NCBI GenBank assembly: GCA_001642005.1
Contig: LWCA01000080.1
Location: 1-58,418 of the forward strand
DNA from: Intoshia linei
Lineage: Eukaryota; Orthonectida; Rhopaluridae
Direction of reading: 5' to 3'
DNA: 58,418 nt
The notes under the pieces: model-generated
Database searches by the model: none
The model's input: the letters and a program-made list of their open reading frames with translations, nothing else
What the model was told of the DNA's origin: nothing
Part shown: positions 11,896 to 24,500 of the stretch, one piece after another
Layout of the letters: each line of letters begins with the position of its first letter
How positions within the stretch are numbered: position 1 is the stretch's first letter
Position numbers and translations under genes: made by a program

Positions 11896-14800
11896 ATGGT
11901 AATTTCATCTGAAAACACACAAGTGGACGGCGTAAATATTAATATTGAATACGTTCAAAACGTGGATGCAAATTTAAAATCAAACCAAAAAATATTAAAC
12001 TCCGCCGGCATTGCATTGAATCGTGTCAACGGGTCTGCCGACACAAATAATCATTTTAGTGGTTCTCCCCAGTCTCAACTACAGGTATTTATCTTTTTAA
12101 ATGAATGTCAGGTTTGCCAATGTGTTTACTTTTTACTGAAAATCTAACGTCTAGACATTGTCATGTACTTTGTTACTTGGATATTTAGACAAATAGTAAA
12201 TTAACGAATTTTAGTTGTTTATTTTATTGTTTTGTACAAATAGGCTCACCTGTATATTGTCATGGATGTGCCTTATTTATTCAATTATATATGTATTTAC
12301 TTTATTTCAATACACGTCATAATAATTATAAATGTTTCATAGTTCCCGACACCTGCACCACCATCTTACGCCCCCATCAACAATTCCGCATCCGTATCTG
12401 CCAACAAGATTAAAATTGAAACGTAAGCTCTTATATTTTATTTTTTTTAAATATGATCAGACTTGTTCACAACAAAGATACTTACTTTCGGCCTACAATA
12501 CCATATCAAGTAATCCATTTGTAATGCCTAATTTTATTCATATTTATAGGATCACAGTTATGGGTGCACTGTCTATGCATCCACATCACCAATGTTAAAG
12601 AAAAAGGTATCAATAAACTTGAAAAATTCAACAAATAGCCACGAAAAAATTTCACCAATGTCTGTTCAACTACACAATTCTCCGAGAGTTTTAGAAAAAA
12701 CGGCATCTATTTTTAGTAAAAAGCGCCTAGATAAACCAAAAATTGAAGCTGATAAAAAAGTTTTTATTGAAAAAGACAAAGCATACATTACTCGCTGTAT
12801 TTGTGGTTTTGAACATGACGATGGATACATGATTTGTTGTGATGAATGTGGCGTTTGGCAGCATGTCGTATGTATGGGAATGGACAAGAGTACCATTCCC
12901 GATGAATATTTATGCGAAATTTGTTGTCCCCGTGTTACTGATGTCAAACGAGCTATTTTGCTTCAGAAAAAAAATGCAAACAAATTAACTAGCAACAGTA
13001 GTTCAGACGAAATTAGTATTGGCAGAAATGCAGATAATAGTTCAATCAATGATTATTTTCACAATCCAACCTCTAAACCTTCCAAATCCCACGTTAAACA
13101 AGTCAATATCGAACGACGTAAAATTATTAGTCTATACAGAAAAAGGCGAAAACGACAATCCGACACATCTCATTTATCGTTTCCTGAAAAGTCCTTTATT
13201 ATTAATAAACTCAATGTGAATTATACATTCTGCCAAAACAATATTGTTCGATCAGAATTAAAAAATATCTTCAACCCAGCACAATGCAATTTTGAGATCT
13301 CAAATAAAATCGAAAATTGTTATTTAAATTTAGTCGACGCTGACACGTTATGTTTATGTGCTTCAAATAATATACCAACCGATCAGCCTGTTATTGAGTA
13401 TGTTGGTGAAGTAGGTCTTCTTGATTCTTACTTGTTAGACAATGATATTTACGTTTCTGCATGCAATTATGCCTTATTTTATAAAAAATTCCAAGAAGAA
13501 ATTTTGATCGACTCCAATAAGTTCGGAAACCTGTCTAGATTCATTAGAAGATCTTGTACTCCAAATTGCATGGTTCAACATATTCTTCAAAATGATTCAA
13601 TTCATTTTATTGTTTATTCTACTCAAAATATCCTCAAAAATGTGGAAATCACCATACCTTTTGATATTGACTACGAAAAATGCGAATATTACGTTGAATG
13701 TGCGTGCAAACGTCTTAGATGTCCGGTAGATTCGCGAATCAAAAAACCTATCAAGAAATCTATTGTAGAAACGCCTAAAATTAAAAAGGATATCAAAGTT
13801 GTCAATATTGAAAAAATAATTGAGCCTGTATTACTCCCTGTTGAAAAAATTTATCCTAAACCTATTGTAAAACCGGAAAAAATTCAGCCAGTTAAAGCTA
13901 ACCCACCGATTGCTATTGTATCTGCGTTTAAATTAGATTCAGTAGAACCCGTGCAAACTTCTACACCAAAAATTAAAGTAAAAGCTCACCCTAAAGAAAA
14001 AACACTCAAAAAAATTAGAAAAAAAACCTACAGCAAGCAAACCATTGAAAATAGTTCTGAAGAATCTTTTGATGAGTTTAGCGATGATGACTATGTAGTT
14101 AAAAACTCTTCTAAAAAAGAACCTGTTAAAGCTCAACTTATTCCTATTTCGAAAATGGTATTTTAATTATAATATTTGACGTTTATAAAGTTTATTTTTG
14201 ATTGATAATAGATTATGAGAATTATAATAGAAAAAATACATTCCGTCTATATTTGAAATTATTATGGTGTGCTTGTTTTTTGCATTCTTATTTTATATTA
14301 TGTTAGACTCGTGAAGAACGCAAGATTGCACAATTGATGGAACTCTTTGCGAAAATAGAAAAGCGAGATGCTCGACGTAAATCTGTAAAACCCAAGGTTA
14401 GTTTTAGTATTTTATTAGTATTTTATTTTTTAAATTAGAAATCAAAAATTAAAGTAAAACCAAAATCTAAAAACCCAAAGTCTAAACCAAAGTCTAAAAA
14501 TAAAATTAAAAAAATTTCCAAATCATTCGAAAAATTATCGGACCGAGAAGATGATAATTTTAATAAAGATGTGAAGTGCGAATCCGTTGAAAACATTTCT
14601 TTAAATCATAAATCTGAAGGCGATGAAACTGTAGAATCGTTAAATTCTCTAAAGGATGACACAGTTTTCGATATTAATGTTGAACAATCCTCTATACATG
14701 TTTCTGCAAAAAAGGTTTAGTTTAGTTTTTTGGTATTTTATTTTTGTAGAGATGGTTAAAACAAGCATTGTCGGATTCATCAACCGTTACAGTTGGAGAT

Positions 14801-15320
14801 TCAAACTCGAAAAAAATTAATTGTATTGTTTATTTTATTTTTTTAATTAATCCTAGACCCCATAAAAAAACGCTGGTCTAGTAAAGATTCAAATGATTTT
14901 ACCAATGAAAATTCTATAAAAACTGTGGTACTTTTTTTTTAAATGAAATTTATATAAACTTAGTCTAATGTGGGCACAAGTGAAATAAAAAATGAAACAT
15001 CACCTGCCAATGGCAAACGAAAAGTAAGCGAATTTTTTGATTTTAATTATTTTCCATCTAGTTATCTCTATCTGAATACAGAAATAGAGATAGACCGAAA
15101 GAAATTGCTACTCAGGAAGCTAGAAAAATTAGAGGTATTGTTTTTATTAATTGATTTCATACTTGTTTAGATATTGACATGCGACAATTTAATCTAGTAG
15201 GTTTGTCGTGGTTTTTATTTTGTTTATACGTTTTTAGATATAGATATGCGTAAAAATTACCAAAAAGAAGATAAAAATGAAAATTTTATCGATTACTTGA
15301 AAAAAGGACTTTTTCATTGA
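11896..15320 (+). CDS. PHD finger and SET domain protein of the MLL5/SETD5 (UpSET/Set3) type
   Basis: Chromatin regulator; family members bind H3K4-methylated tails through PHD and scaffold deacetylase complexes, and their SET domain is usually inactive. Exons: 11896-12084, 12343-12422, 12461-12509, 12550-14157, 14307-14396, 14439-14714, 14750-14822, 14857-14927, 14964-15023, 15062-15134, 15171-15200 (possible cassette), 15238-15320; 893 aa with all included. DHSYG just before the PHD region is a family mark. PHD spans ~189-236 (CICGFEHDDGYMICCDECG, WQHVVCMG). SET spans ~364-500, with RFIRRSCTPNCMV and FDIDYEKCEYYV. TREERK...FAKIEKR at ~643, KKRWLKQAL at ~763 and LSLSEYRNR at ~833 are all conserved in MLL5/SETD5. 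The linkers are lysine-rich and disordered. A polyadenylation signal follows at 15428-15433. Confidence 0.9.
15171..15200 (+). other. candidate 30-nt in-frame cassette exon
   Basis: This stretch is preceded by TTTAG and followed by GTTTGT. It starts like the final exon at 15238: both encode DIDMR in the same phase. With it the protein reads DIDMRQFNLV-DIDMR; without it the frame is unchanged. Confidence 0.45.
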
Positions 15321-15427
15321 TGAATTTGTATATATGAATTGAGTTAACTTAAATTATTTTTATAAAGTATTTCTTAATTTTTGATTGATATGTATAGCTT
15401 GTGTATATTTGTATAGTCTTACATTTT

Positions 15428-15433
15428 AATAAA
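15428..15433 (+). terminator. AATAAA polyadenylation signal
   Basis: AATAAA lies 108 bases after the stop codon of the PHD-SET gene, in a T-rich 3' region; a fitting 3'-end signal. Confidence 0.55.
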
Positions 15434-16369
15434 ATATTTAAAATATTTTTTTTTAAATCTTTGAAATTCTTTTGACGGTAGTATTTTAAATGCATTTATG
15501 GATTTTGACGCAATCGGTGACCAAATCAAACTGTTAAAAGGGTAATCTACAAAAACGGCACACATTAAATAGGTATAAATTAATAATTTGTGCCGTTTTT
15601 ACCATACATCGTTAAAAGAATAAAATGTATTTTTAACACGTGTAAATCCACCTTTGATACGCGAAATCTTTTTAAGTAAACAGCCATCCTTTATCAAAAT
15701 AATTTATTTTTGCAATCTAAATAGTATTTACACCGTTTCACTGATTTTCTTTAACGTTTATCCCGCCCTCGTGGATTTTGTCAATGCAGTTATCGAGCTC
15801 AAAATTTTCAGATTTCTGGACAAAATGGAAATTAAAATATATTTATACATGTAGATTCAAGTCAAAGCACGTGATTCACGTGTTTTTTTATACAATTCAC
15901 GACTGATTAGATTTGTTGAACATTTTATATGTCAATTTATCATAGCTTATTAATCGGTTTAAAATTTGGGATACGTTTTTTGATTTTCTTTTAGATTGCT
16001 TTCTTTCAAATTAGATATAATGTTGTTTTATGAACATCATTATAATTCCACTTCGCTACGAAACTTTTCTATCACAAACATTTATCATCTGGACTCTTTC
16101 TTTTATGGTCAGATTACCTTTTATTGTCAGGTTTTATCTGGATATTCTTCATCGCCGTTGTTTATAAGAATAAAAATGACTTTGAAATACGACTGGAAAT
16201 AATGTAAATATAAATTGATGTATATTGAAATTATTAGCAAAACTTGGCAGAAAACCTTCATTGTTTTTTATTTTATTGATACAGTCACCTTTATAATAAT
16301 TTTTATTATGTTAGAATTTCATTATTACAAATTTGAGGGGAAATAGTTCGTGACCATCAACTATCTACA
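15434..16369. other. intergenic DNA
   Basis: Short open frames exist here but none shows a recognisable domain, splice context or low-complexity pattern typical of protein. I see no gene. Confidence 0.5.
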
Positions 16370-16377
16370 CTGTGGAT

Positions 16378-16779
16378 CAGGGGTCGGCATCCAGTGTCCC
16401 ACATAATAATTTTCGGTCTTTTGGGTTAATATGTAAATTATTTATTTTTTTACTTTAAATTTCGTGTTACAATAAAAAATATTATTTTTTATTACCAATT
16501 ACATGTATTTTAAAATGTAATTTACATAAATATATTTTACATAAATTACATTATTTATACACAAAATAAAATGTAATTGATACAAACAATAAATGTTACA
16601 ATCATTTTAATACTGAATTTTCAGATGTACCGTATTTTATTTTGTTGAATATAGTAGAAACTTTCTATTCAGTTAAAATTGAAATCTATTATGTATAAAT
16701 TTTCAAAAACGGGGCCTATATAACAAATTTTTTGATATACAAAAGTGGCTCACGAGATTCAAAAGGTTGCCGAGCCCTG
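16378..16779. mobile_element. 402-bp hAT MITE (CAGGGGTCGGCA type)
   Basis: The left end is CAGGGGTCGGCATCC and the right end, inverted, is CAGGGCTCGGCAACC, a very common hAT terminal motif. Flanks ctgtggat (16370-16377) and ctgtaaat (16780-16787) match at 6 of 8, an aged 8-bp target duplication. No coding capacity is visible. Confidence 0.8.
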
Positions 16780-17303
16780 CTGTAAATTCTACATTTGTGT
16801 AGTTATGAAAAAGATTTTTTTTCATACATGTAATTTATTAAAAATATTTATGATTCCGAATATTCTCGTCAATGAGACGCATTTTATGACACTAATAGTG
16901 TCACATTAGGTATCGTTTTTTATTTTTTTAGGAACCTATTTTCATTTTCGGTGGCCTCGAGCTGAGTAGGTTCGATTCTGATAATTCTTAATTGATATAG
17001 ACAAATTATTATTTTTGGAATTTTGAAATTTTAGAGGTTGACAAGAAAATAGACTCGTAAACAAGAATAAATCAGCATGATGGTAAATTTATTACAATCG
17101 ATGCATAAGTTGTATAAACTTTAAGTGAAAATTAACAATTAGTTGTTAGACAACTAGTTTGGGAATGATTTGTATTTAATTGCCATTGCTACACTTTAAT
17201 TAATATAGGTTACAAATTGTTATGAAATGATTCCAAAATCATGGTAAAAATAATTAAATTTAGTATTATATTTACCTAGAATTTCGAAAGAGAATATTCA
17301 TTT
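16780..17303. promoter_or_regulatory. upstream region of the myotubularin gene
   Basis: No exon seen. A TTTACCTAG sequence about 25 bases before the start codon could be the acceptor of a 5' UTR intron or of spliced-leader addition; neither is proven. Confidence 0.3.
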
Positions 17304-19856
17304 ATGAACGATGTTGATCAAATTACTACCAAGGAATTGTATCCAATGAAAAAGACTTGTGTGGATGATGAATCTATCGACTCGTTACCGTATAAATTAC
17401 TGTGCGGGGAGTATGTAGAATATATTGGTAAAGCGACAAATGATACGATTGCGATAACAAATTATAGATTCACGATATGTGGTAAAAGGTCCTGCCGTAG
17501 TATTCCGTTGGGCTTGATAGAAAGTGTTATATCGGAAAACCTAATGATACGAATAAATTTGATAACTATTCCAGTTATAACTATAGATTTTAAACAATTT
17601 GAATCCCAACAATTATGGCTTAGTAGGTTTAATAAGATTGCAGAAGGATGCGAAAAGATTCAAGACGCATTTGCTTTTTATTTGCATGCTTGGTGTTCTG
17701 ATCAGTGTTTTACATTTAAAAGCAACCATTATAGAGATGTAAGATACCCTAAATCGTCTTCTTCAACCATTACTGATAATGACTTTTCCAATAAAAATAC
17801 TAATGACATAAACTTTGAAAGGGAATGTAAACGCATGAAATTTATACCTAGTAGATCTTGGAGAGTGAGTGATTTCAATATGAACCAAAAAATGGTCCCC
17901 ACGTACCCTGACAAAGTTATAGTTCCAACATCTGTCACTGATGCTATAATCAAACAAGCTTCAGTATTTCGTACCAAGGCAAGATTTCCTTCTGTTGTTT
18001 GGAGGGACGTTGAAACTGGCAACGTTGTTGTCAGGTCTAGTCAACCACAAACGGGAATAGTCGGGTGGCGAAATAACAACGATGAAAATTTTTTGAATGC
18101 CATATCTATTGCTTGTCACGCAGATCGATTATTGAGCAATATTAAACCTCCAGCTTTTTGTAGAAAAGGACCGGACGGGAAGACTGAACCTGCTTATACA
18201 ATGATATTTATGGACCTCAGAACATATACCGCGGCAGTTGCCAATCGAGCCAAAGGTGGAGGAACTGAAATTGCTGAATATTACAAATTTGCAAAAATCA
18301 TGTATCGTAATATCCCCAATATTCACAGTGTAAAAAATCAATTTTCTGCTCTCAGAAGTGCATTATACAGCACATTAATGAACGACCAGAACTATTTAAT
18401 CAATGTGGGTACATCATGGTGGCTACAAACCGTTTCTAATATTTTAGAAACAGCCATGTGTGGGGCTAAGGCTATTAGAATCGATAAAGTACCAATCTTT
18501 GTTCATTGTTCTGATGGTTGGGACAGAACAGCACAAATTGCATCGCTTATAGAATTGATGCTGGATCCTTATCATAGAACAATTGAAGGTTTCAATATAC
18601 TAGTAGACAGAGAATGGTGTCAATACGGGCATAAATTCGCTGACCGCGTGGGAAGTGGAGCTAGAAAGGGCACAATTTTAGAATTATCTCCGATATTTAT
18701 ACAATGGCTTGATTGTGTCTATCAACTTTTGAAACAGTTTCCGAGAGAATTTGAATTCAATCAGTATTTTTTGATTAAATATGCCGTTCATGCTCATTCC
18801 AACTTGTTTGGTAATTTTTTGTGCAATTCAATTAGCGAGAGACGAAAAAATAATTGCATTACCCAAACTTTGTCGTTATTTGATTATTTGACGAACAATG
18901 AAAGTGAATTGTTGAATCCTCTGTACAAACCAAATCGAACACAAACAGCACTTTGGGTTAAACACGACGTCAAGTACATGCACTTGTGGACTGGTTTATA
19001 CCGTGACGATAATAGTTACTCCACTGTTATTAGCCATATTAAGAGGAAAGATTTATGTTTTTACAATACATCAGACCACGAACAACTCAATACAAGCTAT
19101 GACATCAATTTAAAAAATTGTCAAGAAAAAGTGACCAGTCTGGTGATAACTTTAAATGACGATAATACCACTGATGATCCATCTATTACCAATACAGAAA
19201 ACACCAGTTATAATTTCAATTTGCCAAAAGAAATTTATAACAATGTATATGACCAGCACAATAAACATATTTCAAACCTGTTACGACCTTCCAAATCTAT
19301 TGAGGACATTTATAACATGGTAGATGATTTTGAGGAAGAATTTATGTCTGAATATAATGTGAGTGTCACATCATCTCTTAATTTAGAAAGTTATATGCAA
19401 ACTTTAAGCTTTGAGTCTGATGAGTCTGTTAAATTAATTACACCACCCGTGATTATTCCCGATAATGAATCCAATTTTAACAAAATGACCCCATATAAAT
19501 TTAAAAAAGCGTGTAGTTTAAACTTACCTATTGAAACGGATATCAATGTATCGAAAAATTCATCAAACCGTTCTTCTCCATCTAGTTTACAAATTATACC
19601 GCAATTGAATGAAGAAATACCAAATTGTCAAATTCAATGTACAAATGCCAATCTTGTTGCAAACTTGAGGTATATACCAGATAAATGGTCTCCATTTTTT
19701 GACAGGGATGGTTTAATTTTAAATCAAAATATTATGCGAGATTTTGTTACTGAATCTAATCAAAAATATGAAAATCAAATTTCTATAATTCAGAAAGAAT
19801 TGAATCATGTACGTCATCTCGTTAAACATTTATTTTACAAGAATAACAACAAATAA
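17304..19856 (+). CDS. Myotubularin-related phosphoinositide 3-phosphatase, MTMR3/4 type, without FYVE
   Basis: Dephosphorylates PtdIns3P or PtdIns(3,5)P2 on endosomal and autophagic membranes. The single exon encodes 850 residues. A PH-GRAM region occupies about residues 25-120, ending in DAFAFYLHAWCSD, the (F)AYHAW-type linker of MTMR3/4. The phosphatase follows (SWRVSDFNMN, GWRNNNDENF), with the active-site loop VHCSDGWDRTAQ near residues 400-410: the CX5R motif is intact, so an active enzyme is predicted. The last ~30 residues form a short coiled coil. MTMR3/4 of other animals carry a C-terminal FYVE finger after the coiled coil; here the frame ends in TAA with no donor nearby, so FYVE is absent. 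The ~300 residues between phosphatase and coil look disordered. It is the only long gene here without an intron. Confidence 0.92.
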   Translation: MNDVDQITTKELYPMKKTCVDDESIDSLPYKLLCGEYVEYIGKATNDTIAITNYRFTICGKRSCRSIPLGLIESVISENLMIRINLITIPVITIDFKQFESQQLWLSRFNKIAEGCEKIQDAFAFYLHAWCSDQCFTFKSNHYRDVRYPKSSSSTITDNDFSNKNTNDINFERECKRMKFIPSRSWRVSDFNMNQKMVPTYPDKVIVPTSVTDAIIKQASVFRTKARFPSVVWRDVETGNVVVRSSQPQTGIVGWRNNNDENFLNAISIACHADRLLSNIKPPAFCRKGPDGKTEPAYTMIFMDLRTYTAAVANRAKGGGTEIAEYYKFAKIMYRNIPNIHSVKNQFSALRSALYSTLMNDQNYLINVGTSWWLQTVSNILETAMCGAKAIRIDKVPIFVHCSDGWDRTAQIASLIELMLDPYHRTIEGFNILVDREWCQYGHKFADRVGSGARKGTILELSPIFIQWLDCVYQLLKQFPREFEFNQYFLIKYAVHAHSNLFGNFLCNSISERRKNNCITQTLSLFDYLTNNESELLNPLYKPNRTQTALWVKHDVKYMHLWTGLYRDDNSYSTVISHIKRKDLCFYNTSDHEQLNTSYDINLKNCQEKVTSLVITLNDDNTTDDPSITNTENTSYNFNLPKEIYNNVYDQHNKHISNLLRPSKSIEDIYNMVDDFEEEFMSEYNVSVTSSLNLESYMQTLSFESDESVKLITPPVIIPDNESNFNKMTPYKFKKACSLNLPIETDINVSKNSSNRSSPSSLQIIPQLNEEIPNCQIQCTNANLVANLRYIPDKWSPFFDRDGLILNQNIMRDFVTESNQKYENQISIIQKELNHVRHLVKHLFYKNNNK

Positions 19857-20103
19857 CACCTTAAATCTGTAAATTATATTATTTTTGGTTTTAATGTAAA
19901 TAATTAACAAATATAATTCATTTTTTCAAGTTTTTCGAAATTCGAATTCTAAACTAGTTACAAATGTTCATTAGTAATGTATTTATTTCAATCGTGCTGT
20001 ATTTAATGTTATTTTAAACTTTTTAATATTTACTTTAATTGTGACGTGACATTATTTGGCATACATTAATTTAAAAACAATTTTGTAAAAATCCCCATTT
20101 ATA

Positions 20104-20905
20104 CAGATTAGGGAATGATATCCGATTAATCGAAAACCCGGTTAATCGTTTACAATAATCGGAGAAAAATAATCGGAAATAATTTCGAATAATCGGATTT
20201 TTAAAAATTGTCATAAGTATATCATTGAAGTCATATATCACATTACTTTTTACTTTAAAATGAATTATTCTATCTTAATTTTTTTGTTTGTTAGCAGTAA
20301 TAGTAATAGTATAGTTTTAATAAAATATTTCGAAAAAAAATATATAAATATTAAAATTTTTTTTTTGACCGTGAAGTCGTGATTTATTCGGATTGAAGTT
20401 TTTTGTGTGTGTTAACAGGATACAACTGTACCACCTGTAAATTTTTTTGAAATTCTAGGGCTGTTTTCATTAAAAAAAGAAGGGTAATTTGTGGTTTGGC
20501 TCCTGAAGATATTTTTTTAAATTGAAATATATGATAATGTTTATGATTTTAAAATCCATATCAGTGTATGTATTTTTTTAAATTCTCCAACTCGTTTGAT
20601 TTCCAAAAAAGGACTATTGGGGTTTTTGACCCGTAAGATGTGAATTGTGGAGGTTGAAATTTATCTTATTATACGTCCCGGAAACTAACTGTAATTGAAA
20701 TGTGGACTATATAAAATTCTAAGGCTGGTAGTTATTTGAATAAAGTGGAACACACAAACAAAAATCGCGTAGCATATTATATAAGTAAGGATTATTGGTT
20801 TTTGTGTTAAAAATTTTAAATTCCGATTAATCGGATAATCGTTGTTCAAATAACTTGAATTATTCGATAACCGGTTTTTCAAATTTTCGAATAATCAAGA
20901 CTCCA
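20104..20905. repeat. old inverted-repeat element split by a Helitron
   Basis: Motifs built on CCGATTAATCG occur at ~20129-20195 and, inverted, at ~20820-20900. They probably are the two ends of one element. The Helitron 5' part described next lies between them, so this is a nested insertion. Exact ends could not be set. Confidence 0.5.
20390..20791 (-). mobile_element. Helitron 5' part
   Basis: On the minus strand it begins A|TCCTTACTTATATAAT and runs through GCTACGCGATTTTTG, a GT-rich stretch, ATTTCAATTACAGT and GACGTATAATAAG. This matches the starts of the copies at 31468, 43520, 46133 and 56957. No CTRR hairpin end was found on the left side; the left limit is set where similarity to the 45.7 kb copy fades. 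Confidence 0.65.
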
Positions 20906-21526
20906 TAATACAGATGTACTTGCAGATTGCAAGTTGCAGTAGGTTAAATTTTTTATAAAATAAAATAATAGATAATTATTTTAGTAACTATTTTATGTGA
21001 GTCTTATCTAAAAGAGTATGAAGTGAGCAACAAATCTCTTTAATAAGATTGCCTGATTACCCAGAAAATATTTTTCAAGTTATGATGACCCTCCTATGTA
21101 AATCGATGTCTAATGAATCTTATTATCCAAACTTTTCATTATTTATGAAGACTTCATGCATTATAAATTTGGAACGACAGACACTTGTTTACGCCAATAA
21201 CGATATTAAGTTTAATACTAATGAAAAAATTATTTAACTTGTTAATCTGCTATCCAAATTCTAAAATCTCACTTGGCATTTTCAAAATTGGCTCAAACTT
21301 ATCGCCTTTATCGTGTATAAATAAAGATATGTACTGTCAGCTAGAAGCTACCCGGAAATGGAAAATTTGACACAAAATAGTTGATATTCAAGAATAATTT
21401 TTTTGATGCACAATTTTACAAAAATTTTGTCGAGGATCTCGGTATGATAGGTTTAGATATTGACACTGCTGTTGCGCACTTTTTTAGAAAAATTATAAAT
21501 ATTTTAATTACAAAAACAGAAATAAA
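20906..21526. other. intergenic DNA downstream of SMC1
   Basis: Some short open frames but nothing recognised; treated as noncoding. Confidence 0.45.
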
Positions 21527-24500
21527 TTAATTATCTGACAGCGGGTGGGTATCTTGTGTAAGCATTTCCAAATCAATGCTGTTTGAGTCGTTGCCAACTT
21601 GACCATTTCGATCATATTTTGTCAAATCTAAGCTTAAAACTTTACTCCTTATACAGTCATGATCAATCTAAAAATGTGATTAATAAAATGATTATTTAAT
21701 TCAAATTAAATAAAAACCTTTGGATATATTCCAAATAATGCATCGGCTGTACAAAAGAATTCTTCTTTCAATGATATAACAATAGTTTGAAACTCTGATT
21801 TTGATTTACTTTGGATGTAAGAGGTAACCTAATCCAAAATTATTAATAAATAAAAAAGTAAATACCCTTCCAATGTTTGTATTATCCAGGGCAGCATCAA
21901 TCTCGTCTAAAACAAAGAAAGGAGCAGGCTTGTAACTAAACAAATGAAACAATTTGAGTCTTAAAGACTACCTTTGAATAGCAAATAAAAGAGCTAACGC
22001 AGCAATTGTCTTTTCACCTAATTAAAATGTTTTTTTATTTCATAAATATTAAACCTCCAGATAAATTGTCCATCAGTGCATATCTTTTACCGGGAGCAAT
22101 GCAATTGTAAGAAATCCCTGCATTATATGGTTCAATGACATCCTCTGCAGATAAGAAAGCTTGAGCACCTGAAGATTTCGACAACTCTTTATAAATGGAA
22201 TCAATATTATTTGAGACATGTTTAAAACAGTCGTTAAAACGTACAAGTCTTTTGTTTTTAATTTCTTCAAATTCTCTAAAAAGAAATAAAAATAACATCT
22301 TAAAACAGTGGTTCCCAATTCATATTTATTTTTTTTGGGGCTCAAAGAAAACATGAAATATATAACAATTATGAAAAAATTAACGGTTTTTTCTCATACT
22401 ATTTAGAAAAATCGTGTTTTTTAAAAAAATATTGGAAAATGGTTTTTACCTTAATTTAGATTATTAAAATTGGGTTTTTTATCACATCTAGCAACTCTGT
22501 AATAAATATTAAAAATTAAACAAAAGTTGATAAATTTTTTTTATATATTATTCGAATCTCACAGAACAAGGCATATATTTTTGGACCACGAATCGGGAAC
22601 CACTACCTCAAAATTAAAATATACTTTTTATTGCCAATAAATACATCATTTACATGAGTATAATTAGTTTCACATTCTGTTAATTTTTCTTTCAGTTCCA
22701 TCAACTTAGAATCAACTTTTAAATTTGGAGCGTCAATTTTTTCGATAATATTTTCAAATTTATCAATGTCAGATAAAATTTCATTTTCAATTTTTTTTAG
22801 TTCAGAAGAATTTTCAAAGTTGATACGATTTAACCTGGAGAACCGACGTTTAAGTGATGTAAAGTCAATTTTTTGAACACGTAAAGTGTTTCCTATGGTA
22901 TTGTTGGTTGTAGCTTGGCTGTCTATGCTAGGGGAATTAGAAGCGTTTGAATTTTGTATGGAACCGTTAATAGATTCCACATAAGGAATTATAACTCCTT
23001 TAATTCTAGCACTTTTAACCAATTCATCTCGATCATTTTTGTGTATATTTAACTGACCAGAAACATAATTTACATCTTTATGAATTTTGCGTCGTTTTGC
23101 TGAAATCTCCTTTTTTTCTGAAATAAACTCAATGTACGCTTGCTGCGTCTCATCAATTTCTTTTAAAATATTTGATAAGGTTTCATCAACGTTTTTTTTT
23201 TCTTTATGAATAGTTTCCATTTTATTTTGAAAGTCAACAAGAGAATTTTCCAACTTTTCAGATAATACTTTATCTTTTTCAACATTATTTTTCCATTGTT
23301 GGGAAATGGCATCAGTATTCCTTGATTTTTCGTAGTCTAGTCTATTTTTCAAAAGGTATAATTGGTCGTTAAATTGCGACAATTTACCTTCATATTCCTG
23401 TCTAATTCTAACAGAATTATCTTCGTAGATTCTAATATTATCTACTCCAATTTCTTTACAAAAATCATTAAATATTTTATCCTCCAAATTATCAATTTTT
23501 GTTTGAAACTTGTCCACAGTTTCGCTAATTGTAATCAACTTTTTGTTTAAATTTTCAATTGTAACTAAATTATCATTTTTTTTCATATTTTGCATTTCAT
23601 TCACTAAGTGCTCTATTTGAACAGTTTTTGATTTGATTTCAGATTTGGTATATCCAATTTTATCCTTGGTTCTTTGAATATCAGATACCATATTTCCCAA
23701 ATCATTTTCGAGACGTTTAATTTTCATGCAATCTCTCAAATCTTCCAAAAGACTATACCTTTTTGCTTTTAAACGATTAATTTCTTTATCATCCCATCTA
23801 TGTGCCTGTTTTTTTAAATCCCGAGACCCCCCTGAAATCACACCCGAAACGTGAAATAAAGTTCCCTCTAAAGACACACATTTGTGTCTTTCTTTCATTG
23901 TGTAAGCTACTTTTCTAGCATCGTCAACAGAATTGCAAATTAAAGAATTTCCCAATGAAAAAACAATGGCTGGTTTAATGACTGGGGGGTTGCAAGTAAT
24001 TACATCTACCGCCAATTTGACACCACGTACAATTTCCACATTTCGCAAATGCTGCTTGATTTTAATATTTTTTAAATTATTCAAAGGTAAAAATGTCTCA
24101 CTGGACATTTTGTTTTCTTTTAAATATTGAATACATTTTTGGGCCGATTGGTATGTATCACACACTATTGCATCCATGTTTCCACCCATCAATTTGGTTA
24201 TAGCTATTTGATATCTTAAAAATATTGTATAAAAATTAAAATTAAAAATACTTTCTATGATTTGGTTCACACAAATCTATTACTCTGCCAAACACTCTAC
24301 TACTAAATTCACGAGTCAACGCTTCCATTACTTTAGCTTTGTTTGTACTCCTTCGGTCTTCATGTAAATCAACCTTTACATTAGTTAACTTTGAATTAAT
24401 ACTATCCAATTCAGATTCAATTTTTTCAGTTTGCACTAAAGATGCATCTATTTTTGCTACAACAGTTTCCTTTTCTCTAATATTTTCGTTCAGGTAAATT

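Noticed and set aside
12332-12598. 88-residue frame and its minus-strand partner in the PHD-SET gene
   Set aside because: It runs through introns of the gene; the in-phase exons 12343-12422, 12461-12509 and 12550 onward explain the sequence better.
22035-22354. Two overlapping minus-strand frames in different phases
   Set aside because: One is SMC1 exon 4 read through its introns; the other is the shadow frame of the same exon.
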